The notes below the pieces were generated by a model. It searched no databases. It saw only the letters and a program-made list of their open reading frames with translations, and was not told the DNA's origin. From Marchantia polymorpha subsp. ruderalis (lineage: Eukaryota > Streptophyta > Marchantiopsida > Marchantiales > Marchantiaceae), in NCBI GenBank assembly GCA_037833965.1, contig AP031353.1, forward strand, positions 10,666,501-10,730,500: a stretch of 64,000 bases of DNA, written 5' to 3'. Every line of letters starts with the position of its first letter. The first letter of the stretch is position 1. Below are positions 24,987 to 36,900 of the stretch, in pieces. A program made the translations under genes and the position numbers.

Positions 24987-26255
24987 ATGTACAGTTGACT
25001 GCAAATTTTGATATGTTGAGACCTAGCCAGCCGAAATTGTAAATTTAAATTTTGACCTTTAGTACAAGAAGAGAACTCTGACAACGTAGAGGTTTGACGT
25101 CTGAGGAGGTGAAATCATCATAGCCTAAATATCTGTCCATTTTGGACTCTCTGCGTTGGTCTTCAATTCAGAGAATTGAAGACCAACGCAGTCAACGCAT
25201 TCAATTAAAGCATTCCTTGCCGACCAAATACCTTAAAAGTTCTGTTCCATATCACAAGTCAAAACATATCAAATAGGTCCCCTCAGGGTTTGTATCCAGA
25301 TTCAGCCAAAGATTGGCTGAACGAAGGTGTAAAACTCCACAGTGGGGCAAAAAGTGTTGTCCTCGTCTGAAACCTAGTCTTTCTGACGCCGTCGCTTGAT
25401 GTACAAACTTCAGTAATAAAATGACTCCTCGAAGACTGTAGTACTTGTAGGGTTGAATGCTTGCCAATCTCTTGTAATCATCGAATTTTTAACAAAACTT
25501 CAAGTAATGTTCCACTCCAAGTGCATGCTTTTTTCAGATATTCAAACTTAATCAGAAGATGTCTATGCAGAAGAATATCACATAAACATTGTCTACCTTA
25601 TGTCCAGTTGGGAACATGTGACATATGCAGACCATGAGCACGCAAATCCAGGTGGATGCTTGAAACTATTAGCCATCCATAGTATGGAGTGGTGAATAAA
25701 ACAGTTGAATTGCAGACAAACTAATACAGATTAGCGTCTACCCTTTAAAAGATTAGAGACACGAGTTAGTGTCTACCCTCTGAAGAGATGAGACACGAAC
25801 GTTCGCTTGTATAAACAAAGAAGACTGACAGTGACCAGGAAACAAGTGTGAAAGACAACGAAAGTGATTATACAGCTGCTATTTGTAACGCCATAAAGCA
25901 CACCAATTAGACGAACAGTGAGCCAATAGATTTAAGTTCAACCAAAATATTATTCAGAAACAATTTCTGTATCATTACAGTAAGGAATACTTGCACATTC
26001 GGACGAGAGGGATGATAGCTTCAATGTATCAAGTAAAATGAAACTCTAGAAAGTCAACAAACTCCGCGTCGAACTTTGTACTTCAAACCCAAACAAATAC
26101 AGTGTTGAAACATGAGTTTCGAGTCTACTTCTACACCCTTCAATTTATGAAGCAAAGTTTATTCTCAATAATTAGGTCATTCTGAGGAGGATTTTCTAGA
26201 TAAAATCCGGGAGTCCGACTCGTTACTTCAAATCAAACTTGGATCGTAGGTCTGC
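24987..26255. other. Intergenic between BRCT gene and GRDP copy 1
   Basis: Contains the 3' end of the BRCT gene and then AT-leaning DNA with no frame of interest. A perfect hairpin at 25151-25191 is listed separately. Two near-copies of a short phrase (TAGCGTCTACCC and TTAGTGTCTACCC, about 25733-25780) form a weak direct repeat. Confidence 0.45.
25151..25191. repeat. Perfect 19-bp inverted repeat with 3-nt loop
   Basis: The arm 25151-25169 is the exact reverse complement of 25173-25191; the loop is AGA. It lies 165 bp past the stop codon of the BRCT gene, so it may be in that gene's 3' untranslated region. As RNA it would form a very stable hairpin on either strand. Confidence 0.85.
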
Positions 26256-26470
26256 TCATGACTCATGTTGAACTGAACTGTGGTTAAGGCTTTGACTGAT
26301 CCACCGCACCCTCCACCACATACGCTTCCGCAACCGGCACCAGAAGTGACGGACTGAACTGGGGTTGCGGCTTAGACGGCTCCCCCGCCCCCTCCACCAC
26401 ATCGGCTTCCGCAACCGGCACCAGGAGTGACGGGTTGAACTGTGGTCGAGTCTTTCAGCGGTGCACCACA
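26256..26470 (-). pseudogene. Disabled remainder of the Gly/Cys repeat tail of GRDP copy 1
   Basis: Beyond the stop codon at 26473-26471 the same frame still reads repeat units (KDSTTVQPVTPGAGCGSRCG, then PVQSVTSGAGCGSVCG, then VKALTTVQ) homologous to the tail of copy 2. A second in-frame stop lies at 26374-26372. The array has therefore been cut off from the protein by nonsense changes, with the frame otherwise intact. The homology ends at about 26270. Confidence 0.75.
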
Positions 26471-29400
26471 TCAATCCCCACCACAATTTGCAGCACAGTC
26501 ACTTCCGCAAGAACCATTAGCGCATCCTCCAAGACATCCGCTATTGAAGCAACTGGCACCAGCAGTGACGGGTTGAACTGTAGTCGAGTCTTTGGGCGGT
26601 GCACCACCTACTGACACAGGTCCATCGGTTTTACGAAGAGCCGCATTGGACTCCCACCAAGGACTGTGAAGGTCCAAGGTCTTCGAACTTGGTTTCCAGT
26701 CTGACCTGTTACGGTTGTGATTACACCACTTCGAAGATAGTCCATTTCCAAGTAGCCGAATTGCACCTGCGCAACAGGAATCATATCTATCAGAAGTAAG
26801 CACTTTTGATACATTTGATCTGATCACAGATGACTCTTGCGATCACTGATGATGGAAAGAGATTCCTTCTTACGTACAAGTCATATAATCCTCTTCTGAT
26901 TACTGTGTACCTGGTCAAGTACTGAGAATAGAGAAAATGTACAACATCGTTGAAGTCCAAGTCAGAGATGTTATTGTGGACTTCAACTACAATTTGAAAA
27001 GTTACCTAGATCGCCATTGGAGCGTCTTCTTTGCCGTCTCCTCACAGCTGAAGGAAGTTTCTTCCACACCGGCGGTCTCAATGTAGGCTTCATCTCTGAC
27101 AAGTAGATGTTAAGGGCTGAAGAAAGTAAAAGAACTAGCGTTACGCTTTCATCCTTCGTTACCTGCAAGCACAAATTTTATGAAGTGGTAAGGTACAGGT
27201 TCCTGTTGCTTGATTGGTCAGGATAATGTTAAAACAAGGAATAGAAGGTGCATCTGGAATTCAGAATGACAGTTAAGATTGTGACTGCTTTCATGTACCT
27301 CAAAGGATGCCGAACTCAAATTGATCAAGGCAGTTGCCTTTCCCAGAGGAGAGTCTGGGGTGTATCGAACGAGAGTGAAGCAGAGTCCTGGGGCTGCAGA
27401 TTGTCCTTGATACTCCAACCTCTTCCCGGCAAGTAGCCTCATCTGCACCCAATTCATTTTAGAACGGTGTCATGTCCCTATCAACACTCTTACTCAACTT
27501 CACTTTTGACTTCGTCCAGACAAGTGACGGTCAAGTGCAAAATTCTGCAATCCATTTTAGCGACGTGAAAATATCTACAAGTATCTTGACATCTTATAGT
27601 ATGTAGCCGGTTCAAGCAGACGGTGACTTACTGGAAAACCAAGATTTCCTTGGATGTGACCTTCTAAACCGTTTGATCCATGTCCTTGAATCGTGAAAGT
27701 AGCAGCTCCGCCGAAGAGTGACCATTCTTGCATGTTGTCTGCATTCTCAGCCAACCGTTGGGCCATCGCCACAACATTTCTCTCTGCAATGGTCATGGTA
27801 GCTGTTCATGAGTTGGAGGTAGCAATCGTTGCGTCTTGATTAGACAAGTCCCAACTTCTTCCCTGATTGTTTATTTTGCCAGACAGAAATTGTAATGCAA
27901 AAGCTATGAAGACAAGGATCAAGTGTCACAACATTTGCCGTTTCGAAGCTTCGAGTTCTTACCAGGGTGGAATCCTTCCGATGTACTTTGGTGAATTCTA
28001 ATAAGCTTTTCTTCTTCAGCCGTGGAAGATCTGCATGTTCATATCATATATCAAACACTCCTCAAAGGTCAAAAGGTCTCTCTTTTGTTTTGCGTATCAG
28101 AATACAAAAACAGAGTTGAGCATGTGAGCCGTAGTGGTGTTACAAATTATAGGAATACCTTATCCTAACAACAAATCTTGCTTCACCAGAGTGGTCTATT
28201 GTCGTTCTCGAGAGCCATTGTCCATCCTGACGGAACTCCTCGACGGCAGAACTCGCCGTCACTGAAGATCCATTATAATCAGTCATATGCCCTTGTTTGA
28301 AGCGAAGAATGTAAGGTGCAGCGCTTGGAGGTGTTATCGACAGTGAGTAATGTAATTGAGAGGCTACAAAACCTGAATCTGGGGACTGCACATATTTGAA
28401 CATTGCGCAAATAGTAAGGGCAAGCTCACGTTTCTCATCAGCTGAAGACCATAAATTCTTTACCAAAAGATTGTTGTTTATGAAAGGCTGTACCTTCTGC
28501 TCAATCGTTGACCAACTCGTGCAAGAAAGCGCAGGGCCACTGAGAATCGAATTCCAAGTTACAGAAAGCCCTCCAAGGCACGTCGCTTTGGGCTCTGGAA
28601 TAGGACCTGAATAGAACATAAGGTCCAGTTGCAAGCCCTCCGTCGAGATTTCAGCTTCAAAAGTGAATCCTTGGTTCCAGGTTAATTGGGTGGTCGAGCA
28701 CTTCACTGGTTCTGTAATGAGTCTCATTGTAGGACATTTGTTCATAGCTGTCACCTGTACAAAAAAATGGCTTCCTGATAGCCTCTGAGGAATGTTTCCA
28801 GCACCAAATAACACCAGATGGACCTGCATCAAGTAGCAGTACCTTTTAGTGTTGTATAAGAACGATCCAATGGAGTTTAGATTGATCTACATGGTTCAAG
28901 ATGTCAAATTCTTCAACTATGCTTTCGATTCTTTCTACACCTGAGATTACTCTCGGCCTACTTTTGTCGATTCGTTTCATTGATTCAGGATTCACTAAGA
29001 CGAAATGAATAATCTAAAACGTCCATCATGTCATTGCAGCAGCTTTCCTCAAGAACATTTATGGTTGATGTCAAATTCTGGACCTAGACTGTCCACAGAG
29101 AATCATAAATGCCTTGGGATAGATTTTCTTTTCGCAGGAATTCTAAAGAAGAAAACTTAGTTCAATGAAAGAAATAGAGTTTGATGATGTCCTGGCCATG
29201 AATGAAGGTAGCAAATTTTTTGTCTATTTAAAATCCTTAAGGTGCAAAGAAGCTAACTAAAGAGTGATAGCTCTTCAATACCAATGCAATCAATCAGCAA
29301 GACCAGTTTACCTGTACAGTTTCCCTTTTTAGTAGCTGAGAGTTGGCCTGCATAAGGTCCTCCATGAATGTTGTCTTCAAGTTGAGCTTCCCTGTCTGTG

Positions 29401-31054
29401 ATGGAGCAGGAGGTGCAGGATCAAAACCGGGTCCTCTGTACATTGCACCTGCCTGTTCGTAGACTGAGCCAAAAGTTTTTAGCCATAATTCACGAGTGTT
29501 CAAAAATCCTGTGTTAAGCTTTTGGCCTTCGCTCCGATCACTGTCGGTATCGTCGTGATCTAGAACTCTGCCGATCAGCTTTACCATGTCCAATCTGTAA
29601 GCCAAGGGACGAAGCTGGTGTGCATGCCACAACAAATCAACATCGTATGTGGGGACAATGAAAGGACGGGGGCCATCATTGTACTCCGCCGCCTTTGAAG
29701 CACGTCTAATAAGATGAAGAAAGCCTCTGTATCTCTTCTCGGCTTCTTGTAGATATGTCTCATCAGACATCCATGGCCGGTTCACCTGCGAGACTAACAA
29801 CAAAAGTTAATACTTTGCATAAAAGAACGCTTGAAGTTTTCACCTCTCATGCGTATATATTTTACCAAGAAATAAAACCTCAACTGGAAGTCCAGTCATT
29901 CTGATAGGCGTCCAGTACCATAGATATTCTATTTCTTAGAAAGTTCGAAAGAGCTCTGCAATCTTGACCTCATCACTATTTCCAGCTTTCATCCTGCTAC
30001 AGCCATGGCAATCTTCACACAGAATATCCATCACTCAGGATCGAAAGGTCATAGCAACATTGGCAGGATTCATCCCCATAACTGACATCGAATGGTTCTG
30101 ACCTGGTAGTAGAACGAAGACTGACGTTCTGCTGCCGCGAGCAGATTGTACCGTACTTTGCTAGGAGGGAAACTAGTAGTCGAAAAGGTACACTCGGACC
30201 CATCTTCACCGTATCGTACAAAATGGTAGGGTTCATGCGGGTATGTCTCACTCCACAACTGAATTGTCTCTCTCTCCGTCTCAGCTCGTAGTTTCTCTTC
30301 TCCGAATGGAGATTTGGCAAGGTACAAGGGTGTCAAATGAACTAATTTCTGAAACAAATTGCGACAATCTTTTCCATATTGGACCTGCACAATAACAAGT
30401 GTACTCACTCTCAGTGAAGATTAATTGATACAATTGGACCTACATATTCCAAACTGAGATGGTTCACTGAAGCTACCGAGCGGGAGGACATCATATGCAG
30501 TGCAGAAAGATGGAGGAATGAGAGTTATGCAGCGGGTACAGTCAGACACCATGTCTCTAGGAACCACTATCTTAGTCAAAGAGATTGTTACCGGATTGAG
30601 CCTGTGACAGTGCCAGATCCAAGCACAGTCCAGCGGGGGCTCAAGACATTTGGAGCCCCCGTTCATATGGGTCTGAGCCAGAGGAAGCCAGCAGTGGAGG
30701 TATCTGAAGATAACAGAAGAAAACACTTGTTAATAACAGTATGGACCGAGGACAATCTAGCTGATAACTGATCACTGAAAAGAAGTTGTCTATCAGAATC
30801 TGCGGCATTCAAGTATAATCAAGTGTCATATCTATCAGCAACAAAGCAGCTCGGATTTCGAACGCACGTCTGGAACGTTTCTAGTACCTTTCAATGGCCC
30901 TCTGAAGCACTTCTGGCTTCTTCAGAGCGGGAGTACCCTCCACCAACGCCAAAATCCTAAGCTCATCCTTGGCTGCCATTATCAGGTCCTCGCTTATCTG
31001 AATTCTTTGGGCCTCATCCCATTCACTCTTTTGGAAGCCCGTGCTGATCTCCAT
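26471..31054 (-). CDS. Glycine-rich domain-containing protein (DUF1399), copy 1
   Basis: Ten exons on the minus strand join in phase: 31054-30888, 30703-30592, 30384-30103, 29785-29312, 28823-28159, 28030-27963, 27783-27632, 27442-27299, 27162-27006, 26766-26471; the product is 838 residues. Residues about 55-345 form the DUF1399 region, with CAWIWHCHRLNPVQYGKDC, PTYDVDLLWHAHQLRP (about 232-247) and DHDDTDSDRSEGQKL, motifs diagnostic of plant GRDP proteins. Residues about 346-566 look like a C2-type beta-sandwich. The C-terminal exon carries DWKPSSKTLDLHSPWW and then a short Cys/Gly-rich tail ending CGGD, where copy 2 continues with nine repeat units. Arabidopsis GRDP1/GRDP2 are linked to stress response and development; the biochemical role is unknown. 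The intact frame through ten exons suggests a working gene with a shortened tail. Confidence 0.88.
26766..28955 (-). repeat. Core of tandem duplication, copy 1 (identical to 34963-37152)
   Basis: Exons 5-9 of GRDP copy 1 and the introns between them correspond to copy 2 at a constant offset of 8197 bases. I find no substitution or indel between the copies by eye from about 26780 to 28955. Similarity breaks abruptly after 28955, where copy 1 has about 190 extra bases in intron 4. Confidence 0.8.
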
Positions 31055-31545
31055 AGCAGGCCTTTGTCGATTATATCAAAGAAGCTGGAGTTGGTCAAAA
31101 GCGAAAGCCTCGCAGCACTGTCGAAGTTCAGGGAAACATTCAAAACTAAGTGGGAACTCAAGAATGTGTGAGGGCAAAGAAGCAGAGTATGCAGAATGAA
31201 ACGGCACAAGCACCTCGAGCTAAAACACAAAGAATTGCTCTGAACACTCTGTGTGAAAGTAGAACTCCTAAGAGCAAGGAATGGGGAGTGAAACGGCGCA
31301 GCAGGGAACGCCGGTTCGGGCAAGAATAGAAGAGCAATTCAGGACCAATAAAGGAGCAGCGATCATACTCTACAATGTTGGACAGTCTTCATCATTCATC
31401 GATGGACTTGGTAAAAAGCGATGGACGATTTGCGTGCCTCGCATTCAAAGAGCGTGATGACCATACCAGCTGATCGGCGAGAACTTTCACAAAATTTACA
31501 AGCCGCAGCTCATTCAGTTTTTTTTTTTTGGGCATAAGGCACCTC

Positions 31546-32175
31546 TAGTGATGGGTATGTATTAAATCAGAGTATTATACACCTAGTATAATATAGTATA
31601 ATACAAGGTTTAAAATTGCATTGTATATTATTATATTGAAACCTCCTAATTGGCATGCTCATTTGCATCATCATCTTGACCAAATAGTATTAAATGGAAC
31701 GGCTCAGAACTCATATGTGAATCCAAAAAGTCAAACTCTCTATACTCTTCTCTGGAAATCTACTCCAATCCAGCCTGATATCGCATGACCTGTTATAGTG
31801 ACTCCGCCTCTGGCTCTTGCGCCTCATCAACCGCCATAGAGATTTATGAAAATCTATTGAGGAAAGTTTCCTTGGTTGCCTATAGCGAAGTTGTTTGTCT
31901 ATAGAGAGCTTGTTGGAATCAAATAGACTCGTATAGGGTGTCGAGTGCCGAGGTTGGCCCTCGGCACTCGGTTATGTCGATCGACATAATACGTGGTGAA
32001 TGATGGTGAAAAATTCTCAGATTGTAATGCGTGGTGAAATACTCAGTCTCACCAATGCATATCCAAGCATTTTGAACGCTTTATAACGCACTTTGGAGCA
32101 ATGTACAAGTTCAAATTTATATAATACTGTATTAAACTCACGAAATTTGGGCGCTGAGTATTATACCCAACACTA
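31546..32175. mobile_element. hAT-like non-autonomous MITE (630 bp)
   Basis: The element is bounded by TAGTGATGGGTAT at the left and ATACCCAACACTA at the right, imperfect terminal inverted repeats of about 13 bp. It is flanked by an 8-bp target duplication, GGCACCTC, at 31538-31545 and 32176-32183. The duplicated sister locus has the uninterrupted site (one GGCACCTC at 39562-39569), which proves insertion. TIRs starting TAGTG and an 8-bp duplication fit the hAT superfamily; because the flanks allow a 10-bp reading (AGGCACCTCT), a Mutator-like element cannot be excluded. There is no transposase frame. The interior is AT-rich and contains two strong palindromes. Confidence 0.85.
31942..31989. 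repeat. Paired palindromes inside the MITE
   Basis: A 12-bp inverted repeat (31942-31953 against 31959-31970, CGAGTGCCGAGG, 5-nt loop) is followed at once by an 18-bp perfect palindrome at 31972-31989 (TTATGTCGATCGACATAA). Both lie near the GC-rich centre of an otherwise AT-rich element. Confidence 0.85.
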
Positions 32176-33199
32176 GGCACCTCTCCACCTTGGGATCTTC
32201 ACTCGATTCTCCTCATTCGAGATCTGCTCAATAGAGGTTCCTCGTGACTCTGGCAGTGAGGAATGAAGCAGAAGATTTAACATTAAATGCTCTTGATTGA
32301 GCTGCGCATCACGCCTACTGAGCAGAGCTCTCTGTACTTCGTTACGTACTTCAGACTCCATCGATGGATTCTGCTTGCTCCAATCTATAGCCATCTGTTT
32401 TAATCGAAACTGAAACGGAGAGTAATACTACCAACTGTACTACGAATTCAGTCTAGCAGTACCCAGAGCATTATTCTATGCTTTTTTGATGCACTTCGAT
32501 CCTTTTCTCTTGGGCATCTGACATGGATTGGAACCTCCGGAGATCGAAGTACTTCAGATTGTACTGCGGAGTGTCCATCAACCCGGGCCTCGAACAAAAC
32601 AGTGAGAGAGAAGTCACTGTGTCTTGGATGTTGAAATGGTCGTCGAATGTTACTAAGAGTCGTACTAATACAATCGGCTGAACGGTGTTGGGATAAGGTC
32701 TTACCTCAGATTCACTCCAGGAGTTATGGATGTTTCAACATGGTAAATACTCAAAGTATTAAGGACACCAGTTCGCTCGGACAGAGTAATGAGTCCATTC
32801 CATTGGGCCCATCGAGTCACGTGGGACCGGACTGGACTTGATGCTGACTGCAACAGACAAAGTAGAGACTTGTAAGTGGAGAACCTGAAGCCGGTGATGG
32901 CCTTGCCTTGATGTTGGATTCATGTTGCACACAGTTTCTCGGGACAGTTCTGTTCTCGAGTCCATCTTCTTAATCTCAAAGGGAGTCCTGAATCGGAAGT
33001 TGACGGTGTTATTTTGGGTCAGCCTGATTTCTGGCCGCGTGGCTTTAGATGCTTTTCGACACAAGTCTCCGAGCTTTATCAATGCCGTAGGATCTGCTAT
33101 CCGTCCATGGAACCAAAAAGGAATCGCGGAGTAAAACAGCAAAAAGGATGGATAGTCCCCATCAAGCTTTACATAGCCCGAGTAGCATCACAATGGGCA

Positions 33200-33222
33200 A
33201 TCTATCTATCTATCTATCTATA
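33200..33222. repeat. (ATCT)n microsatellite at edge of duplication
   Basis: Five to six ATCT units, with a matching tract in the other copy at about 40587-40607. In both copies the homology of the duplicated segment fades within about 40-60 bases beyond this tract. Confidence 0.75.
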
Positions 33223-33240
33223 TACCACAATAAGATCGCG

Positions 33241-33914
33241 TTGTTGATCACTATATACAACTACAAGGAGATGAGGCTGGTTCAATTTGGGTTTCTCAAA
33301 CGAATTATTAGCGTGAGACTGCCTATGTTGCAGTGAAGCAAACACTTTGGACTCTCAGTTAAACGCCCATAACAGTAATATTCGAGTATCTTTCCAATCT
33401 ATATCAAGTCCTTTGGTTTGACCGTTGATGGGCATAGTGGGGCTTCACTTCATCAGATCTACCACTTTCAAATCTGAGCAATCAAACATTTGCAAGCAGA
33501 CAGTGTAGAGGCAACATAATGATGATCTAAAGACGTGCAAAAGTTCATCTTCATTTGGTGTACTCAAGGGGAGAGATAAAATACATTTGAAATATCACTT
33601 GAGGCGAAGGACATACAATCCTTAACACCTCTTTCAGGTAACACTTTAGTGAAATTTACAGAAATTGTAAATTTCTTTTTAAAGGTTCTATCTTTTTAAC
33701 TGGCTTTTTTATGATTGACATACCTGTATGCAGATCAGATTTCATCCCAGTTTCCTGTCTATACAACGGGGAGTCATGAAAAACTGTGCTCCTGCTCAGC
33801 AAGAGAACTCCAACTGCTGCTAACCTCATACCTTAGGATCCTTCTTTCAAGTCCTACATCATCAGTTTTCACGAATTGAAGAAATTAGTCGCTGTCACGT
33901 GTTGTGTTAGTCCC
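33241..33914. other. Unique spacer between the two GRDP units
   Basis: About 670 bases with no counterpart in the other copy. It holds the region downstream of the GRDP copy 2 stop codon, including its 3' untranslated sequence, and shows no gene. Confidence 0.5.
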
Positions 33915-36900
33915 TCATATTGCTGCTCTGCCACCACATCCACTACCGCATCCTGCACCACATCCGCTTCCGCAACCGGCACCAGAAGTGACGGACTGAA
34001 CTGTGGTTGGGGCTTTAAGTGCTCCTCCGCACCCTCCACCACATCCGCTTCCGCAACCGGCACCAGAAGTGACGGACTGAACTGTGGTTGGGGCTTTAAG
34101 CGCTCCACCGCACCCTCCACCACATCCGCTTCCGCAACCGGCACCAGAAGTGACGGACTGAACTGTGGTTGGGGCTTTAAGCGCTCCACCGCACCCTCCA
34201 CCACATCCGCTTCCGCAACCGGCACCAGAAGTGACGGACTGAACTGTGGTTGGGGCTTTGACTGCTCCACCGCACCCTCCACCACATCCGCTTCCGCAAC
34301 CGGCACCAGAAGTGACGGGTTGAACTGTGGTTGAGGCTTTGAGCATTCCACCACATCCACCACCGCATCCTCCACCACATCCGCTGCCGCAACCGGCACC
34401 AGCAGTGACGGGTTGAACTGTGGTTGAGGCTTTGACTGCTCCACCGCACCCTCCACCACATCCGCTTCCGCAACCGGCACCAGAAGTGACGGGTTGAACT
34501 GTGGTTGAGGCTTTGACAAAGTTTCCACCACATCCACCACCGCAACCTCCACCACATCCGCTTCCACAACCGGCACCAGCAGTGATTGGTTGAACTGTGA
34601 TTGAGGCTTTGAGCATTCCACCACATCCACCACCGCATCCTCCACCACATCCGCTTCCGCAACCGGCACCAGCAGTGACGTGATGAACTGTGTTCGCGTC
34701 TTTGATCGGTACACCACATCCACCACCCGAACACTCTCCACCACAGTTACTTCCACAACCTCCTCCTCCGCATCCACCGCCACATCCAGCGCTTTGTGCT
34801 AAGACTACGGCCACAGCTCCATCGGTTTTACGAAGAGCCGCATTGGACTCCCACCAAGGACTGTGAAGGTCCAAGGTCTTCGAACTTGGTTTCCAGTCTG
34901 ACCTGTTATGGTTGTGATTACACCACTTCGAAGATAGTCCATTTCCAAGTAGACGAATTGCACCTGCGCAACAGGAATCATATCTATCAGAAGTAAGCAC
35001 TTTTGATACATTTGATCTGATCACAGATGACTCTTGCGATCACTGATGATGGAAAGAGATTCCTTCTTACGTACAAGTCATATAATCCTCTTCTGATTAC
35101 TGTGTACCTGGTCAAGTACTGAGAATAGAGAAAATGTACAACATCGTTGAAGTCCAAGTCAGAGATGTTATTGTGGACTTCAACTACAATTTGAAAAGTT
35201 ACCTAGATCGCCATTGGAGCGTCTTCTTTGCCGTCTCCTCACAGCTGAAGGAAGTTTCTTCCACACCGGCGGTCTCAATGTAGGCTTCATCTCTGACAAG
35301 TAGATGTTAAGGGCTGAAGAAAGTAAAAGAACTAGCGTTACGCTTTCATCCTTCGTTACCTGCAAGCACAAATTTTATGAAGTGGTAAGGTACAGGTTCC
35401 TGTTGCTTGATTGGTCAGGATAATGTTAAAACAAGGAATAGAAGGTGCATCTGGAATTCAGAATGACAGTTAAGATTGTGACTGCTTTCATGTACCTCAA
35501 AGGATGCCGAACTCAAATTGATCAAGGCAGTTGCCTTTCCCAGAGGAGAGTCTGGGGTGTATCGAACGAGAGTGAAGCAGAGTCCTGGGGCTGCAGATTG
35601 TCCTTGATACTCCAACCTCTTCCCGGCAAGTAGCCTCATCTGCACCCAATTCATTTTAGAACGGTGTCATGTCCCTATCAACACTCTTACTCAACTTCAC
35701 TTTTGACTTCGTCCAGACAAGTGACGGTCAAGTGCAAAATTCTGCAATCCATTTTAGCGACGTGAAAATATCTACAAGTATCTTGACATCTTATAGTATG
35801 TAGCCGGTTCAAGCAGACGGTGACTTACTGGAAAACCAAGATTTCCTTGGATGTGACCTTCTAAACCGTTTGATCCATGTCCTTGAATCGTGAAAGTAGC
35901 AGCTCCGCCGAAGAGTGACCATTCTTGCATGTTGTCTGCATTCTCAGCCAACCGTTGGGCCATCGCCACAACATTTCTCTCTGCAATGGTCATGGTAGCT
36001 GTTCATGAGTTGGAGGTAGCAATCGTTGCGTCTTGATTAGACAAGTCCCAACTTCTTCCCTGATTGTTTATTTTGCCAGACAGAAATTGTAATGCAAAAG
36101 CTATGAAGACAAGGATCAAGTGTCACAACATTTGCCGTTTCGAAGCTTCGAGTTCTTACCAGGGTGGAATCCTTCCGATGTACTTTGGTGAATTCTAATA
36201 AGCTTTTCTTCTTCAGCCGTGGAAGATCTGCATGTTCATATCATATATCAAACACTCCTCAAAGGTCAAAAGGTCTCTCTTTTGTTTTGCGTATCAGAAT
36301 ACAAAAACAGAGTTGAGCATGTGAGCCGTAGTGGTGTTACAAATTATAGGAATACCTTATCCTAACAACAAATCTTGCTTCACCAGAGTGGTCTATTGTC
36401 GTTCTCGAGAGCCATTGTCCATCCTGACGGAACTCCTCGACGGCAGAACTCGCCGTCACTGAAGATCCATTATAATCAGTCATATGCCCTTGTTTGAAGC
36501 GAAGAATGTAAGGTGCAGCGCTTGGAGGTGTTATCGACAGTGAGTAATGTAATTGAGAGGCTACAAAACCTGAATCTGGGGACTGCACATATTTGAACAT
36601 TGCGCAAATAGTAAGGGCAAGCTCACGTTTCTCATCAGCTGAAGACCATAAATTCTTTACCAAAAGATTGTTGTTTATGAAAGGCTGTACCTTCTGCTCA
36701 ATCGTTGACCAACTCGTGCAAGAAAGCGCAGGGCCACTGAGAATCGAATTCCAAGTTACAGAAAGCCCTCCAAGGCACGTCGCTTTGGGCTCTGGAATAG
36801 GACCTGAATAGAACATAAGGTCCAGTTGCAAGCCCTCCGTCGAGATTTCAGCTTCAAAAGTGAATCCTTGGTTCCAGGTTAATTGGGTGGTCGAGCACTT

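Larger units (their letters stand above)
31055..33240. repeat. Upstream part of duplicated segment, copy 1
   Basis: This region, upstream of GRDP copy 1, matches 39081-40670 upstream of copy 2 except for the transposon at 31546-32175. It should contain the GRDP promoter. Frames on the minus strand (32394-32173; 33142-32759) look protein-like but match no family I know, and differences between the copies are mostly amino-acid changing (about 7 of 9 in the 32394-32173 frame), arguing against coding. Similarity ends just past an (ATCT)n tract at 33200-33222. Confidence 0.6.

Noticed and set aside
30421-30591. Open readthrough after GRDP exon 2 into the intron
   Set aside because: The family motif HRLNP-VQY-KDC is restored only by splicing 30592 to 30384, so the open stretch is intron.
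33876-34334. Plus-strand Cys/Ser/Thr-rich frame of 152 codons
   Set aside because: It is the reverse strand of the GRDP repeat units and stays open only because the units are multiples of three.
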